In this document: piece by piece, positions 8,782 through 16,632 of the stretch | Position numbering within the stretch: the first letter of the stretch is position 1 | How the letters are laid out: each line of letters opens with the position of its first letter | DNA from: Bacilli bacterium | GTDB taxonomy: Bacteria; Bacillota_I; Bacilli_A; RF39; UBA660 | Length of the DNA stretch: 64,000 nt | Direction: 5' to 3' | Assembly (NCBI GenBank): GCA_017519965.1 | Contig: JAFWRK010000071.1 | Span: forward strand, 1-64,000 | Notes under the pieces: generated by a model | Told to the model about the DNA's origin: nothing | Seen by the model: only the letters and a program-made list of their open reading frames with translations | Databases searched by the model: none | Program-made: the position numbers and the translations under genes

Positions 8782-9423
8782 TTAATCTACAGAATCGTAT
8801 GTTAATACAATATCTGGGAATGTAACATCAAAGTCACCATCTGCAACACCACTACCTGATGCATAATTAATAACAACTTCTATTTGTTCAGCGCCATTAA
8901 TTCCTAATGAATGGCTTGAAATACTTGCTATTGAAGTAGTAGTTGCTGCTTCTGAACCAACTCTAACACTTAATGAAATACCGTTACAAGCACTATCAAC
9001 TAAGCTTTGAGTAGTACCAGTTCTAGCAGTACAAGTTTTACTACCAGAGAATACAATACTATTTAAATATCCAATATATCTTCCAGCATTATAAGCATAG
9101 AAAGAATATGTTGCACTTTGTCCAGGATCAGTAAAAGTAGCACTTAAGTTAGTAATAGTAGGAGCAGATGTATTATCTATAGTTGCATTAGTAGCAGTAA
9201 ATCCAGTTACATTAGCACTAAGTGTTGGTGTAATAGGATCAGCTACAACTGAAGAATTGCTTGATGAAAAATCTATATTAAATGTAGATGGATCAGGTCT
9301 AACTACAGCAGATGATGTAATAGTTAATGTATTAGAGAAAGCTGCATAACCTAATGTAACACCTACAATACCTAGTAACAAAGCAATAATTGAAATAATT
9401 TTATAGCTTTTACTTTCATTCAT
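8782..9423 (-). CDS. TasA/camelysin-like exported protein with SipW-type signal
   Basis: About 213 residues from ATG 9423. The GTG three codons upstream is inside the AGGAGGTG ribosome site and cannot be the start. The N-terminus (KSYKIISIIALLLGIVGVTLGYAAFSNTL) is the SipW-cognate class of signal peptide: a long hydrophobic segment followed by GYAAFS and a strand. The mature part is Ser/Thr/Ala-rich with an immunoglobulin-like strand pattern and two cysteines near 125-140. Such proteins form surface fibres or matrix in Bacillus (TasA). It is first in the four-gene operon, next to its presumed peptidase. Confidence 0.8.
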   Translation of the reverse strand: MNESKSYKIISIIALLLGIVGVTLGYAAFSNTLTITSSAVVRPDPSTFNIDFSSSNSSVVADPITPTLSANVTGFTATNATIDNTSAPTITNLSATFTDPGQSATYSFYAYNAGRYIGYLNSIVFSGSKTCTARTGTTQSLVDSACNGISLSVRVGSEAATTTSIASISSHSLGINGAEQIEVVINYASGSGVADGDFDVTFPDIVLTYDSVD

Positions 9424-9512
9424 TTTATTCACCTCCTTACTATCATCTAATATAAATTAATTTTACCATAAAACATATAAAAAAAATATACAAAATAAAA
9501 AAAATTAAAAAA

Positions 9513-9536
9513 TAAAAAAGCTATTAAAATAGCTTT
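9513..9536 (-). terminator. Terminator of the LSM-like gene
   Basis: Inverted repeat AAAGCTATT (9517-9525) / AATAGCTTT (9528-9536) followed by T-rich sequence on the minus strand. The stop codon (9535-9537) overlaps the stem. Confidence 0.7.
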
Positions 9537-9993
9537 AGGACAATAATAGTTTTTTTAATTTATTAGCTTCGTCTAATATCTCAGTATTTTTGTTATATTT
9601 AATTAGATTATTAACTAAATTTAGTAATTTATTCTTATCTTCTATAGAATCGATCTTATCTTCTAAACAATAAATTAATCTAATTATACTAATATCCTCT
9701 TCTGAGTCAAATACTTCATCTACTAAATCCAAGTCTGAATCAATAACAACTTCTTCAAGTTTACCATATTTAGATGAAAAATTGCCATAAGGACCAGATA
9801 CATTTTCTAAACTAGAAACATTCTTTATTAAGGATTTAAAAAAAATTATATGAGACATTTGAAGACATTCCTCATCTTTACCATATTCATGCATATTATA
9901 ATCTCTATTATTATAAGAACAAACTCCTTCATATACATCTCCAAAAATATCTTCTAGTCTAATACACTTATTATCAAATTTGCTTAACTTCAT
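9535..9993 (-). CDS. Hypothetical protein with N-terminal LSM/Sm-like segment
   Basis: 152 residues. The first 60 (NKCIRLEDIFGDVYEGVCSY, then LQMSHIIFFKSLIKNV) look like a small beta-barrel of the Sm/LSM type, with a Gly-Asp/Gly turn after the first strand. Similar short domains are widespread in Firmicutes. The C-terminal half is acidic and helical (residues 85-152) and may be a coiled protein-protein segment. Function unknown. It is monocistronic, with a promoter at 10013-10040 and its own terminator. Confidence 0.6.
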   Translation of the reverse strand: MKLSKFDNKCIRLEDIFGDVYEGVCSYNNRDYNMHEYGKDEECLQMSHIIFFKSLIKNVSSLENVSGPYGNFSSKYGKLEEVVIDSDLDLVDEVFDSEEDISIIRLIYCLEDKIDSIEDKNKLLNLVNNLIKYNKNTEILDEANKLKKLLLS

Positions 9994-10012
9994 ATATTAA
10001 TCACCTAAAAAG

Positions 10013-10040
10013 ATTATAGCATAAATAAAAAAAGACTCAA
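10013..10040 (-). promoter_or_regulatory. Promoter overlapping the upstream terminator
   Basis: On the minus strand TTGAGT (10040-10035), 16 bases, then TATAAT (10018-10013) with a TGC extension. The -35 box is the loop and descending arm of the terminator of the 10054-11226 gene. Confidence 0.65.
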
Positions 10041-10049
10041 ATGAGTCTT
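10027..10049 (-). terminator. Terminator of the 390-residue surface protein gene
   Basis: Stem AAGACTC (10032-10038), loop AAAT, GAGTCTT (10043-10049), followed by seven T on the minus strand. Confidence 0.8.
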
Positions 10050-10053
10050 ATAA

Positions 10054-11226
10054 TTAATTATTCTTAAAAATAACTGTTCCAGATAAACCTAAAGATAAAG
10101 TTAAGAACATAACAACATATAAACCAATGTTATCACCTGCTGCAGGTTTATCTAAATTAGTATTTGGAATTTCAATAGCTGAAGTCTTATCAATAACTTC
10201 ACTTTTTGAAATTGTAAATGTAGTAGTAGCAACTTTAGAATCAGTAAATTCAACTTTTAAAGTATGTTGTCCAACTGATAAAGTATTAACATAAGAAGCT
10301 AATAAAGTAATAATTGTACTACCTTCTTCTGAAATATAATTTTCAGGATCTACTAAATTATCATCAACAAATACTTTTCCACCATTTTTAAATAAGTTAT
10401 AATCAGCATTAATTCTAAATGTAGCGTACTCAGTATTATTTACATCTTGATTAGCACCTTCTTTTACAACATATTCATCACTTGCTAATTCAACCTCGAC
10501 TGTAATAGAAACAGAGCTTCCATAACTATTAACATTAAAAACAGAAGCTTTTTCACCATTAACAGTGATATTTAATTTTGAAGCATCAGCAAATGCATAT
10601 TCTTTGTTGCTACAATTATGTAATTCTAAAAGCGCATAATACTTATTACCAGCTTCAAATGTTCCAACAAATGCCTCTCCATAATATTGGTATTCTTCTT
10701 CATATGAATCTTTGTTAACCCAATATGAAGACATAACATCTACATCAAATCCAGCATTAACAGCTATATTAGGTTTATTAGTCTGTTCATCAAAACTATA
10801 ATAACCTCCATCATCAACTGGAGTTTCAGTAGTAACACCTACTTCAGGATATTCTAAAGTTATATCAATATCAGTAACTTCATCTCCCCAATAAAATTTA
10901 AGAGTCATACCATCACAGAAATCTGCTCCCCATAATAATACTGAATCAGCATAACCTTCTATTTCTCCATCTTTATTAATCATTTCAATAGTAGAAAAAG
11001 CTTTTCCTTCTGGTGCTGATAAGAAATCTGCATTATATGCATTAACAGCAAAAGTTTCTTCTTCTGCTAAAACTATTGTACTTTTGAAGTTTTCCCCCTC
11101 AATACCACCATTGGCATCAACATACATTGTATATGAATCTTTTGCATTAACATTAGTCAAACCAAATAACATAATACCAATAATAAAAATAAATAAAACA
11201 CTAAATTTCTTAAATAAACTATTCAT
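10054..11226 (-). CDS. Secreted, C-terminally membrane-anchored surface protein
   Basis: 390 residues. A classical signal peptide (KKFSVLFIFIIGIMLFGLTNVNA) is cut after VNA. It is followed by acidic, aromatic-rich extracellular sequence with repeated beta strands, including two or three Ig-like units (for example VEVELASDEYVV and VFVDDNLVDPENY). The C-terminus has a Pro/Asp linker, a single helix NIGLYVVMFLTLSLGLSGTV and a short KNN tail. No LPXTG motif is present, so anchoring is by the C-terminal helix. No enzyme motif is recognised; adhesion or envelope structure is a guess. It stands alone with its own terminator. Confidence 0.65.
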   Translation of the reverse strand: MNSLFKKFSVLFIFIIGIMLFGLTNVNAKDSYTMYVDANGGIEGENFKSTIVLAEEETFAVNAYNADFLSAPEGKAFSTIEMINKDGEIEGYADSVLLWGADFCDGMTLKFYWGDEVTDIDITLEYPEVGVTTETPVDDGGYYSFDEQTNKPNIAVNAGFDVDVMSSYWVNKDSYEEEYQYYGEAFVGTFEAGNKYYALLELHNCSNKEYAFADASKLNITVNGEKASVFNVNSYGSSVSITVEVELASDEYVVKEGANQDVNNTEYATFRINADYNLFKNGGKVFVDDNLVDPENYISEEGSTIITLLASYVNTLSVGQHTLKVEFTDSKVATTTFTISKSEVIDKTSAIEIPNTNLDKPAAGDNIGLYVVMFLTLSLGLSGTVIFKNN

Positions 11227-11283
11227 ACTTTCTCCTCCCTAAAAATAGTATATCATTGTTATAAAAATAAGCAATAAAATATT

Positions 11284-11733
11284 TTATTGTTTCTTCAAAT
11301 CAATAAAATATAAACTTTCACCATTAGATAATTTATCGATATATTTAGCTCCATATTTTTCATAATAATTTACTAAATCCGTTTTTAAATAAATCTTGCT
11401 AAATCCCAATTTAGATGCTTCATCTAAAATAGCTTTATTTAATATCTTAGAATAACCTTTTCCTCTATATTCATCTTTAACAAACATAGTGGCATACCAT
11501 GGAGTAAGATCTCTTCTTTCTTCTCCATCATATTTAAATAAAGAAATAAAACCAATTAAAATATCATCATCAATTAAACCTAAAATACTGATAACTTTAT
11601 CTCCACTTAATATCGCATTTTTTTTATCATTTATATAATCAATAGACTCTTGCTTAGAACCCCATTCATAAGAACACAATTTAATATATTCTTCTAAATA
11701 AATATCATTATTCATAATACTAATTATATTCAT
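11284..11733 (-). CDS. GNAT-family N-acetyltransferase
   Basis: 149 residues. It has the central GNAT strand WYATMFVKDEYRG followed by KGYSKILNKAIL, matching the acetyl-CoA-binding Q/RxxGxG/A region, and a C-terminal KIYLKTDLVNYYEKYGAKYI of the helix-strand type. AAGGAG precedes the ATG. It is preceded by a TGCTATAAT element at 11757-11765, so probably transcribed alone. Substrate unknown. Confidence 0.85.
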   Translation of the reverse strand: MNIISIMNNDIYLEEYIKLCSYEWGSKQESIDYINDKKNAILSGDKVISILGLIDDDILIGFISLFKYDGEERRDLTPWYATMFVKDEYRGKGYSKILNKAILDEASKLGFSKIYLKTDLVNYYEKYGAKYIDKLSNGESLYFIDLKKQ

Positions 11734-11756
11734 AAATAAAACTCCTTATCACAAAA

Positions 11757-11765
11757 ATTATAGCA
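11757..11765 (-). promoter_or_regulatory. Extended -10 element for the GNAT gene
   Basis: Minus strand TGCTATAAT, about 25 bases upstream of the ATG at 11733. It immediately follows the T-run of the HD-gene terminator. Confidence 0.5.
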
Positions 11766-11766
11766 T

Positions 11767-11790
11767 AAAAAAACTCCTAAGAGTCTTTTT
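11767..11790 (-). terminator. Terminator of the HD-domain gene
   Basis: Minus-strand stem AAAAAGACTC, loop TTAG, GAGTTTTTTT (one G-U pair) running into a T-tract. The gene's TAG stop lies in the loop, so the last codons form the rising arm. Confidence 0.7.
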
Positions 11791-12436
11791 TAATTAATTC
11801 ATTTTTCTTTTTTAATTGTTTAATAAATTCCCTTTGTGTATTAATATATTTATCTTTATCTTTTAACAGCTCCCTAATCTCTTTTAAAAATAATTCATAT
11901 TTACTATCTTTAAAATAAAATTTAGCATATCCATCTTTTCCAAATTTATTTAAAAGAGCGTTATATGCATTTAAAAACAATTCTTCATCTGATGCAGTTG
12001 GGTTTAATTTCTTGCCATATGTATACGTTCTACTTAAACATTCTTCTACTTTATTACTTCTATCAGCAGATGAAACAATTTTTCCATAAATACTTCTAGG
12101 AACATTCTTAGATGATGCTCTATGATCTTCAATTGCTTCTTTAATTATTTTCAATTGTTTTTCATTAAAAAAATTAGATAAATTTTTATCTTTAAACATT
12201 ATCTCTGCAGAAATAATCTCATGAGTTTTTGAATCTATATAATGCCCTATATCATGATATGCTGCTATAACATAAACCATATCCATATTAACATCAAGAT
12301 GATTTTCCTCTACAAGTTCAAAACTTCTTTTTATAACATCTTTAATATGATTAATTCCATGCCCGGATTCATTTTTGTTATACTCAGGAAAAACAAATTC
12401 TTCGATATATTTTTTTAATTTTATATTAATTTGCAT
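11777..12436 (-). CDS. HD-domain phosphohydrolase
   Basis: 219 residues. The metal-binding HD pattern is visible: GHGINHIKDVIKRS (first His), then VIAAYHDIGHYIDSKTHE with the HD pair, and further His/Asp residues at IKEAIEDHR and SSADRS. This is the YpgQ/YfbR-like group of metal-dependent nucleotide phosphohydrolases. The substrate (NTP, oligonucleotide or ppGpp-like) cannot be told. The C-terminus is Lys-rich and helical. Its ribosome site GAGAGGAG overlaps the vestigial rlmD tail just upstream. Confidence 0.8.
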   Translation of the reverse strand: MQINIKLKKYIEEFVFPEYNKNESGHGINHIKDVIKRSFELVEENHLDVNMDMVYVIAAYHDIGHYIDSKTHEIISAEIMFKDKNLSNFFNEKQLKIIKEAIEDHRASSKNVPRSIYGKIVSSADRSNKVEECLSRTYTYGKKLNPTASDEELFLNAYNALLNKFGKDGYAKFYFKDSKYELFLKEIRELLKDKDKYINTQREFIKQLKKKNELIKKDS

Positions 12437-12438
12437 AT

Positions 12439-12513
12439 TTATCTCCTCTCAAGTACTGTGATACTCTCGCAATGGGTGGTACCAGTGTCAGTGCTAAGTG
12501 CTCTAACCTTGTT
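12439..12513 (-). pseudogene. Vestigial 3' end of a second rlmD-like gene
   Basis: Just upstream of the HD gene an open frame of 24 codons ends HCESITVLERR-stop. The intact rlmD at 13328 ends HCESVCVLERR-stop. In both copies the stop is followed by two bases and then the next gene's ATG (TAAATATG), with GAGAGGAG as ribosome site. The remnant differs from the intact copy by several silent and coding changes, so it is a diverged homologue rather than a fresh duplication. Upstream of the 24 codons the frame is closed by TGA and no further rlmD similarity is evident. Confidence 0.7.
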
Positions 12514-12565
12514 TGCGTATCAGGAATATTTCCTAATTATTAAACCACTTTGGTTGTTTGCGTAT
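12509..12565 (-). repeat. Two short direct repeats in the rlmD-remnant junction
   Basis: TTGTTTGCGTAT occurs at 12509-12520 and again at 12554-12565 (plus strand). GTGCTAA-like hexamers recur around them. The stretch is visibly richer in G and C than its surroundings. The same ACGCAAACAA core appears once more near 60584-60594. Confidence 0.5.
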
Positions 12566-12575
12566 TAGTGCTAAC

Positions 12576-13325
12576 TCAAATATGGTAACTTGCAGTCAAA
12601 TTGTATTCTTTATCATGATCATCTTCAACAAATAATTCTCTTTTATAATCAATATTATTATGCTCTAAACATAACTCCACAAAACATAAAAAGATGCCAA
12701 TATCAATTTGATTATAATAAATAACTCTATCTTTAGGCATTATTCCTCTTTTACCTTCTTTACGATATCTATATACTTTTATTTCTTTTTCAGTTGTCTC
12801 AACTTTCCATGGTTGTGTATTACAAGCACTTGGAGTAAATCTAATAATATTGGCTATATCTAAGTAATTATCTCCGTTCCATATCTCAGATAATTCTTTT
12901 CTTTTACTTTTATACATATCTTTTCTAAATTTATCAGGTGAATCTATTTTAGCAATCGCAATCATTATAACAAAATCTAATCCATCTAACTTTTGTTCAT
13001 CTGGTTTCCCTATACCAAACCATAATGTACCTATATTTTTAGATACTAAATATAAATCTAATTGTTCTCCTAAGTAACCGATATTCTGAAGATAATTATC
13101 TTTCTTTTCAGAATAGAATAATATGCAATATTCTTGTCCTCTTAAAATCGATTCTTTTTTTACTATTTTTATTTTTACTTTAATATCTTCAACTAAAGGT
13201 TTTAGTTTAGAAAACTTTTCTTCAATATCTTTTAATTCTTCTTTGGCAATATGCTCATTACCAATATTTCTAAATAAGTGAAAAGATTTTCTTTTAAATA
13301 TCATTTCATATAGATTACTATCCAT
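12576..13325 (-). CDS. Nitroreductase-fold protein (TM1586-like)
   Basis: 249 residues from ATG 13325, two bases past the rlmD stop and 7 bases after GAGAGGAG; the in-frame ATG further upstream is inside rlmD. It begins YEMIFKRKSFHLF, the nitroreductase FMN-binding start, has a duplicated half-domain layout with YLGEQLDLYLVSKNIGTLWFG, and contains TPSACNTQPWKV, the signature second flavin loop. This matches the single-chain putative nitroreductase TM1586 group. Substrate unknown. It ends in TGA, unusual in this window, right at the anomalous junction, so a slightly altered C-terminus is possible. Confidence 0.8.
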   Translation of the reverse strand: MDSNLYEMIFKRKSFHLFRNIGNEHIAKEELKDIEEKFSKLKPLVEDIKVKIKIVKKESILRGQEYCILFYSEKKDNYLQNIGYLGEQLDLYLVSKNIGTLWFGIGKPDEQKLDGLDFVIMIAIAKIDSPDKFRKDMYKSKRKELSEIWNGDNYLDIANIIRFTPSACNTQPWKVETTEKEIKVYRYRKEGKRGIMPKDRVIYYNQIDIGIFLCFVELCLEHNNIDYKRELFVEDDHDKEYNLTASYHI

Positions 13326-13327
13326 AT

Positions 13328-14524
13328 TTATCTCCTCTCTAAAACACAGACACTTTCGCAATGATAACATTTTGGAAACATGTTATAAGGCTGAATACTT
13401 TTAACTTCATATTCACCACTTAATATATTTAAATCTCTAACTAAAGTTACTGGATCACATGATATATAAATAATAGATCTAGAATTAATATCTAATAAAT
13501 AATCAATAGTCTTTGAATCTAATCCACTCCTAGGAGGATCAACTACAACTAAATCATAATTGTCTTTTAACTTATCTACATAATCTTCTACTTTACTACA
13601 AACAAAACTAACATTGTTTACATTATTTAATTTTTTATTATCATTTGCATTTAGAATAGCATCACTACAAGAATCAATTCCTAATACATTATCTACACTA
13701 CTAGAAATATATATGCCAATTGTACCTGCTCCACAATACAAATCTAAAACACTACTTATATTATTATTCTTACAATACTCTAAAACATTATTATATAAAG
13801 GTTCTACAACTTCACTATTTACTTGAAAGAAAGATAATGGAGAAACATAAAACTTATAATCACCAATATTAGATATGAAAGGATAATTAATACATTTACC
13901 ATTTACATAAATACTTTCTTTAAAAGAATCAAAAATAGAATTATCATCTATTTTACCAACAAAATTGATAGACATAGTATCCATATTATTTCCAACTCTA
14001 ATAGATACTTCATCAATATCATTATCTAAAACAACTTGCTTAATTTTATTAATTATTAGATTAATCTTTTCATCAACAAGTAAACATTTATTAATTTCAA
14101 CTAATTCATTAGTTTTCTCCTTATAAAAGCCTAACTTTTTATCTTTAACATGAAAAGTAATTTTATTACGATAGTTATATTCATTTAAAGTAATACAATC
14201 TCTAACAATACTATTATCTAAATTAGTAAATTTTTTCACTAAAGATTTAATCTTATTAGTTTTATATTTAGTCTCTTCCTGAATACTAATATTAAGAAAT
14301 TGACATCCTCCACAAAAAGAAAAATACGGGCACTTATGATTTACTCTTTTCTTACTCTTAGTCAAGTAACTAATCACACTAGCTTCAATATATTTTTTTG
14401 TACTTTTTACAATTTCAATATCAACACTTTCTCCAGGTAAAGTATTAGGTATAAAACAAATCTTACCATCTACATAAGCAATTCCCCTACCAAAGTCATC
14501 TAATCTTTCAACACATACTATCAT
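13328..14524 (-). CDS. rlmD: 23S rRNA (uracil-C5)-methyltransferase, RlmD/RumA family
   Basis: About 398 residues from ATG 14524, preferred because TTGGTGATATT precedes it. An N-terminal TRAM-like domain (RLDDFGRGIAYVDGK) is followed by the iron-sulfur cluster Cys set CPYFSFCGGC, with the fourth Cys further on. The SAM motif is DLYCGAGTIGIYI, and the DPPRSG loop leads to the catalytic YISCDPVTLVRD Cys. The C-terminal HCES carries the general-base Glu. It methylates uridine in 23S rRNA (m5U) using SAM. It is transcribed divergently from gerA, 63 bases away, with the nitroreductase gene downstream. Confidence 0.92.
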   Translation of the reverse strand: MIVCVERLDDFGRGIAYVDGKICFIPNTLPGESVDIEIVKSTKKYIEASVISYLTKSKKRVNHKCPYFSFCGGCQFLNISIQEETKYKTNKIKSLVKKFTNLDNSIVRDCITLNEYNYRNKITFHVKDKKLGFYKEKTNELVEINKCLLVDEKINLIINKIKQVVLDNDIDEVSIRVGNNMDTMSINFVGKIDDNSIFDSFKESIYVNGKCINYPFISNIGDYKFYVSPLSFFQVNSEVVEPLYNNVLEYCKNNNISSVLDLYCGAGTIGIYISSSVDNVLGIDSCSDAILNANDNKKLNNVNNVSFVCSKVEDYVDKLKDNYDLVVVDPPRSGLDSKTIDYLLDINSRSIIYISCDPVTLVRDLNILSGEYEVKSIQPYNMFPKCYHCESVCVLERR

Positions 14525-14587
14525 AATATCACCAATTAAATTATACATAAAAAAACATATAATTACCATACTAATAATGGTGATTAT

Positions 14588-15688
14588 ATGTCTTTAAACT
14601 TAAATAGAAATATATCAACTATAAATGGAGAAGTATCAATAACAGGACCTAAGGATTGTTTTATAGAAGACTATAATACAAATATAGGACTTATAAAGAA
14701 AAGAATTAAATCAAACAAGTTAACAATTCAAACAATTAATAAAGGAACATTAACAAATACAAAAATAGGTATAATATCAATAAATGGAATTACAAATAAA
14801 AAATTAATAAATAATATAATTAAACAAATTAATAAAATAAATATTGATGGTTTAATTGATTCCAGTTACGTAAAACGAAATTTAGAAAATAAAAATCAAT
14901 TATTTCCAACAATTATTCAAACAGAAAGACCAGATAAAGCAGCTATGCAACTACTAGAAGGAAAAGTAATTATAGTAGTAGATAATAGCCCATACATACT
15001 AATATTACCAACTTTTTTTATAGACTTTTTTCATACAGTTGATGATTACTATCAAAGTAATTATCAAGCATCTTTTATAAGAATTATAAGATTAATAGCG
15101 TTTTTAATAGCTATATTAACTCCTGCCATATATATATCAATAACAACAAGAAACTATAATTTAGTATCATTAGATTTATTATTAACTTTAAAAGCAGGAA
15201 GAACTAATGTACCATTTCCTGCATATATAGAAGCATTATTCATGATAATATGTTTTGAAATATTAAAAGAATCAGATATTAGAATGTCTACTACTAATTC
15301 GTCAGCAGTCTCAATATTAGGAGGATTAATATTAGGAGATGCAGCCGTAGCAGCAGGAATAGTATCTCCTATAATGATTATAGTAATTGCCATATCATCA
15401 ATGTCTGCTCTTATATTTTCAAACTTAGAATTTATAAATATTATTAGATTCTATAAACTGCTATTACTCCTATTAAGTACACTTCTAGGAATACTAGGAG
15501 TCATAATAGGAATAATATACTTAATATATGATTTATCAAAAACAACATGCTTTAACTATAAATACTTAAGTCCCTTTATACCATTATCTAAAGAAGAAAT
15601 AAGTGATTCATTTATAAAAAATAACAAAAATAAATTATATAGAAATGATTATTTAACTAATAATAAATATAGAGGTAATATAAGATGA
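14588..15688 (+). CDS. GerA-family spore germination protein (GerAA/SpoVAF-like), shortened N-terminus
   Basis: 366 residues. GPKDCFIEDYNTNIGLIKKR matches the GPRDGFVE...N..LIRRR signature of GerAA/SpoVAF. The membrane part has five to six helices from about 160, including the PFPAYIEALFMIICFEILKESDIRM segment and a GGLILGDAAVAAGIVSP core. Family members are about 480-500 residues; the first hundred or so (N-terminal cytosolic subdomain) are missing and no upstream in-frame sequence resembles them. GGTGAT precedes the ATG. It overlaps the gerAC-like gene by ATGA. Its role would be a germinant receptor subunit in the spore inner membrane, but the truncation makes function uncertain. Confidence 0.8.
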   Translation: MSLNLNRNISTINGEVSITGPKDCFIEDYNTNIGLIKKRIKSNKLTIQTINKGTLTNTKIGIISINGITNKKLINNIIKQINKINIDGLIDSSYVKRNLENKNQLFPTIIQTERPDKAAMQLLEGKVIIVVDNSPYILILPTFFIDFFHTVDDYYQSNYQASFIRIIRLIAFLIAILTPAIYISITTRNYNLVSLDLLLTLKAGRTNVPFPAYIEALFMIICFEILKESDIRMSTTNSSAVSILGGLILGDAAVAAGIVSPIMIIVIAISSMSALIFSNLEFINIIRFYKLLLLLLSTLLGILGVIIGIIYLIYDLSKTTCFNYKYLSPFIPLSKEEISDSFIKNNKNKLYRNDYLTNNKYRGNIR

Positions 15689-16068
15689 AAAAAACAACTA
15701 TAGTAATTATCCTTTTATTAACATTAATAGTACCAAAATATAAAGAATTAAATAAGCTAATAATAATAGATGGTATAGGTATAGAAAAAAATAATAATAC
15801 ATATATTGTTTATTTAAGAGAAATAATACCAATAAAAGAAAATAATAGTATTAAATATGAATATAAAATATATAAACAGAAAGATGAGAATATAAATAAA
15901 GCAATTAATAAGATAAAGAATAAAACAAATAAAAAACTTTATTTAGATAAAATAAAGTTTCTAGTTACAAATACAAATAATTATAAATCTTTAAATATAA
16001 AAATTAACAAAATACATCATACAAATAATGTTTATAAAGAATTAAAAACTAATTATAAGTACAAGTAA
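15685..16068 (+). CDS. Truncated GerAC-like protein without lipobox
   Basis: 127 residues. The pattern YKELNKLIIIDGIGIEKNNNTY followed by a KIKNKTNKKLYLDKIKFLV region matches the N-terminal third of GerAC germination proteins (WDxxELN...GIGID..., ...RKLYFGHLK...). GerAC proteins are normally about 370-400 residues with a lipobox Cys just before WD. Here the leader IVIILLLTLIVPKYKEL has no Cys, and the protein stops after domain 1. Start ATGA overlaps gerA. The last 20 bases overlap the convergent gene. Possibly a degraded pair or a minimal variant. Confidence 0.65.
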   Translation: MKKTTIVIILLLTLIVPKYKELNKLIIIDGIGIEKNNNTYIVYLREIIPIKENNSIKYEYKIYKQKDENINKAINKIKNKTNKKLYLDKIKFLVTNTNNYKSLNIKINKIHHTNNVYKELKTNYKYK

Positions 16069-16576
16069 AATTAATTCCTTCCAAATATGTTTTTAAATCA
16101 TCAGCTGATTGATAATAAGTACTTAATTCACTATTAGTACTAATTAAATCACTATTTATAGTTACAGTAGTAAGTGTATCAGTACTATTTAAATAATTAC
16201 TATCTAACGAAGAAAACTGACTTAAAATAGTATTATAATTATTAAATTCAGTTTTACCATCAGCCGACTCTATTAAGTCTGCACTAGTATATCCATTAGG
16301 ATTAGAAAAAGCAAGTGTGTTACTAGTAATAGTACTATTTTGATAATTAGCTGTACTAACTATAGATAAACCAGTATTAGCATAATTAAGACTACATATC
16401 ATACTACCATCTGTAAAAGTAGTATTCTTTTCTTCTTCTTTTGGAGCAGTATCATTAGTTGTTTCTTCTTTAGGATACATTACTCTAACTATAGGAGGTA
16501 ACGCAATCATTAGTGCTAAAAATACAATTACAATAAGTACAGTAGAAGTACTATATTTTTGTTTATTCTCATTCAT
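16049..16576 (-). CDS. Hypothetical membrane-anchored extracellular protein
   Basis: 175 residues. A short basic cytosolic start (NENKQKYST) and one helix at about 13-34 are followed by an acidic linker (EETTNDTAPKEEEKN) and an extracellular domain rich in Ser, Thr and Asn. Single cysteines near 62 and 172 may pair. No family recognised. It has a well-formed promoter just upstream and converges on the gerAC-like gene, overlapping its end by 20 bases. Confidence 0.55.
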   Translation of the reverse strand: MNENKQKYSTSTVLIVIVFLALMIALPPIVRVMYPKEETTNDTAPKEEEKNTTFTDGSMICSLNYANTGLSIVSTANYQNSTITSNTLAFSNPNGYTSADLIESADGKTEFNNYNTILSQFSSLDSNYLNSTDTLTTVTINSDLISTNSELSTYYQSADDLKTYLEGINFTCTYN

Positions 16577-16602
16577 ATTAATATCCCCTTTACTCTAAAA
16601 TA

Positions 16603-16631
16603 GTTATATCATAAATAACTTATTAATTCAA
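16603..16631 (-). promoter_or_regulatory. Promoter of the 16049-16576 gene
   Basis: Minus strand TTGAAT (16631-16626), 17-base spacer ending in TGA, TATAAC (16608-16603). Confidence 0.6.
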
Positions 16632-16632
16632 T

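Noticed and set aside
12440..12575. Riboswitch or T-box leader before the HD gene
   Set aside because: No conserved core, specifier or terminator found; the stretch reads better as an rlmD 3' remnant with short repeats.
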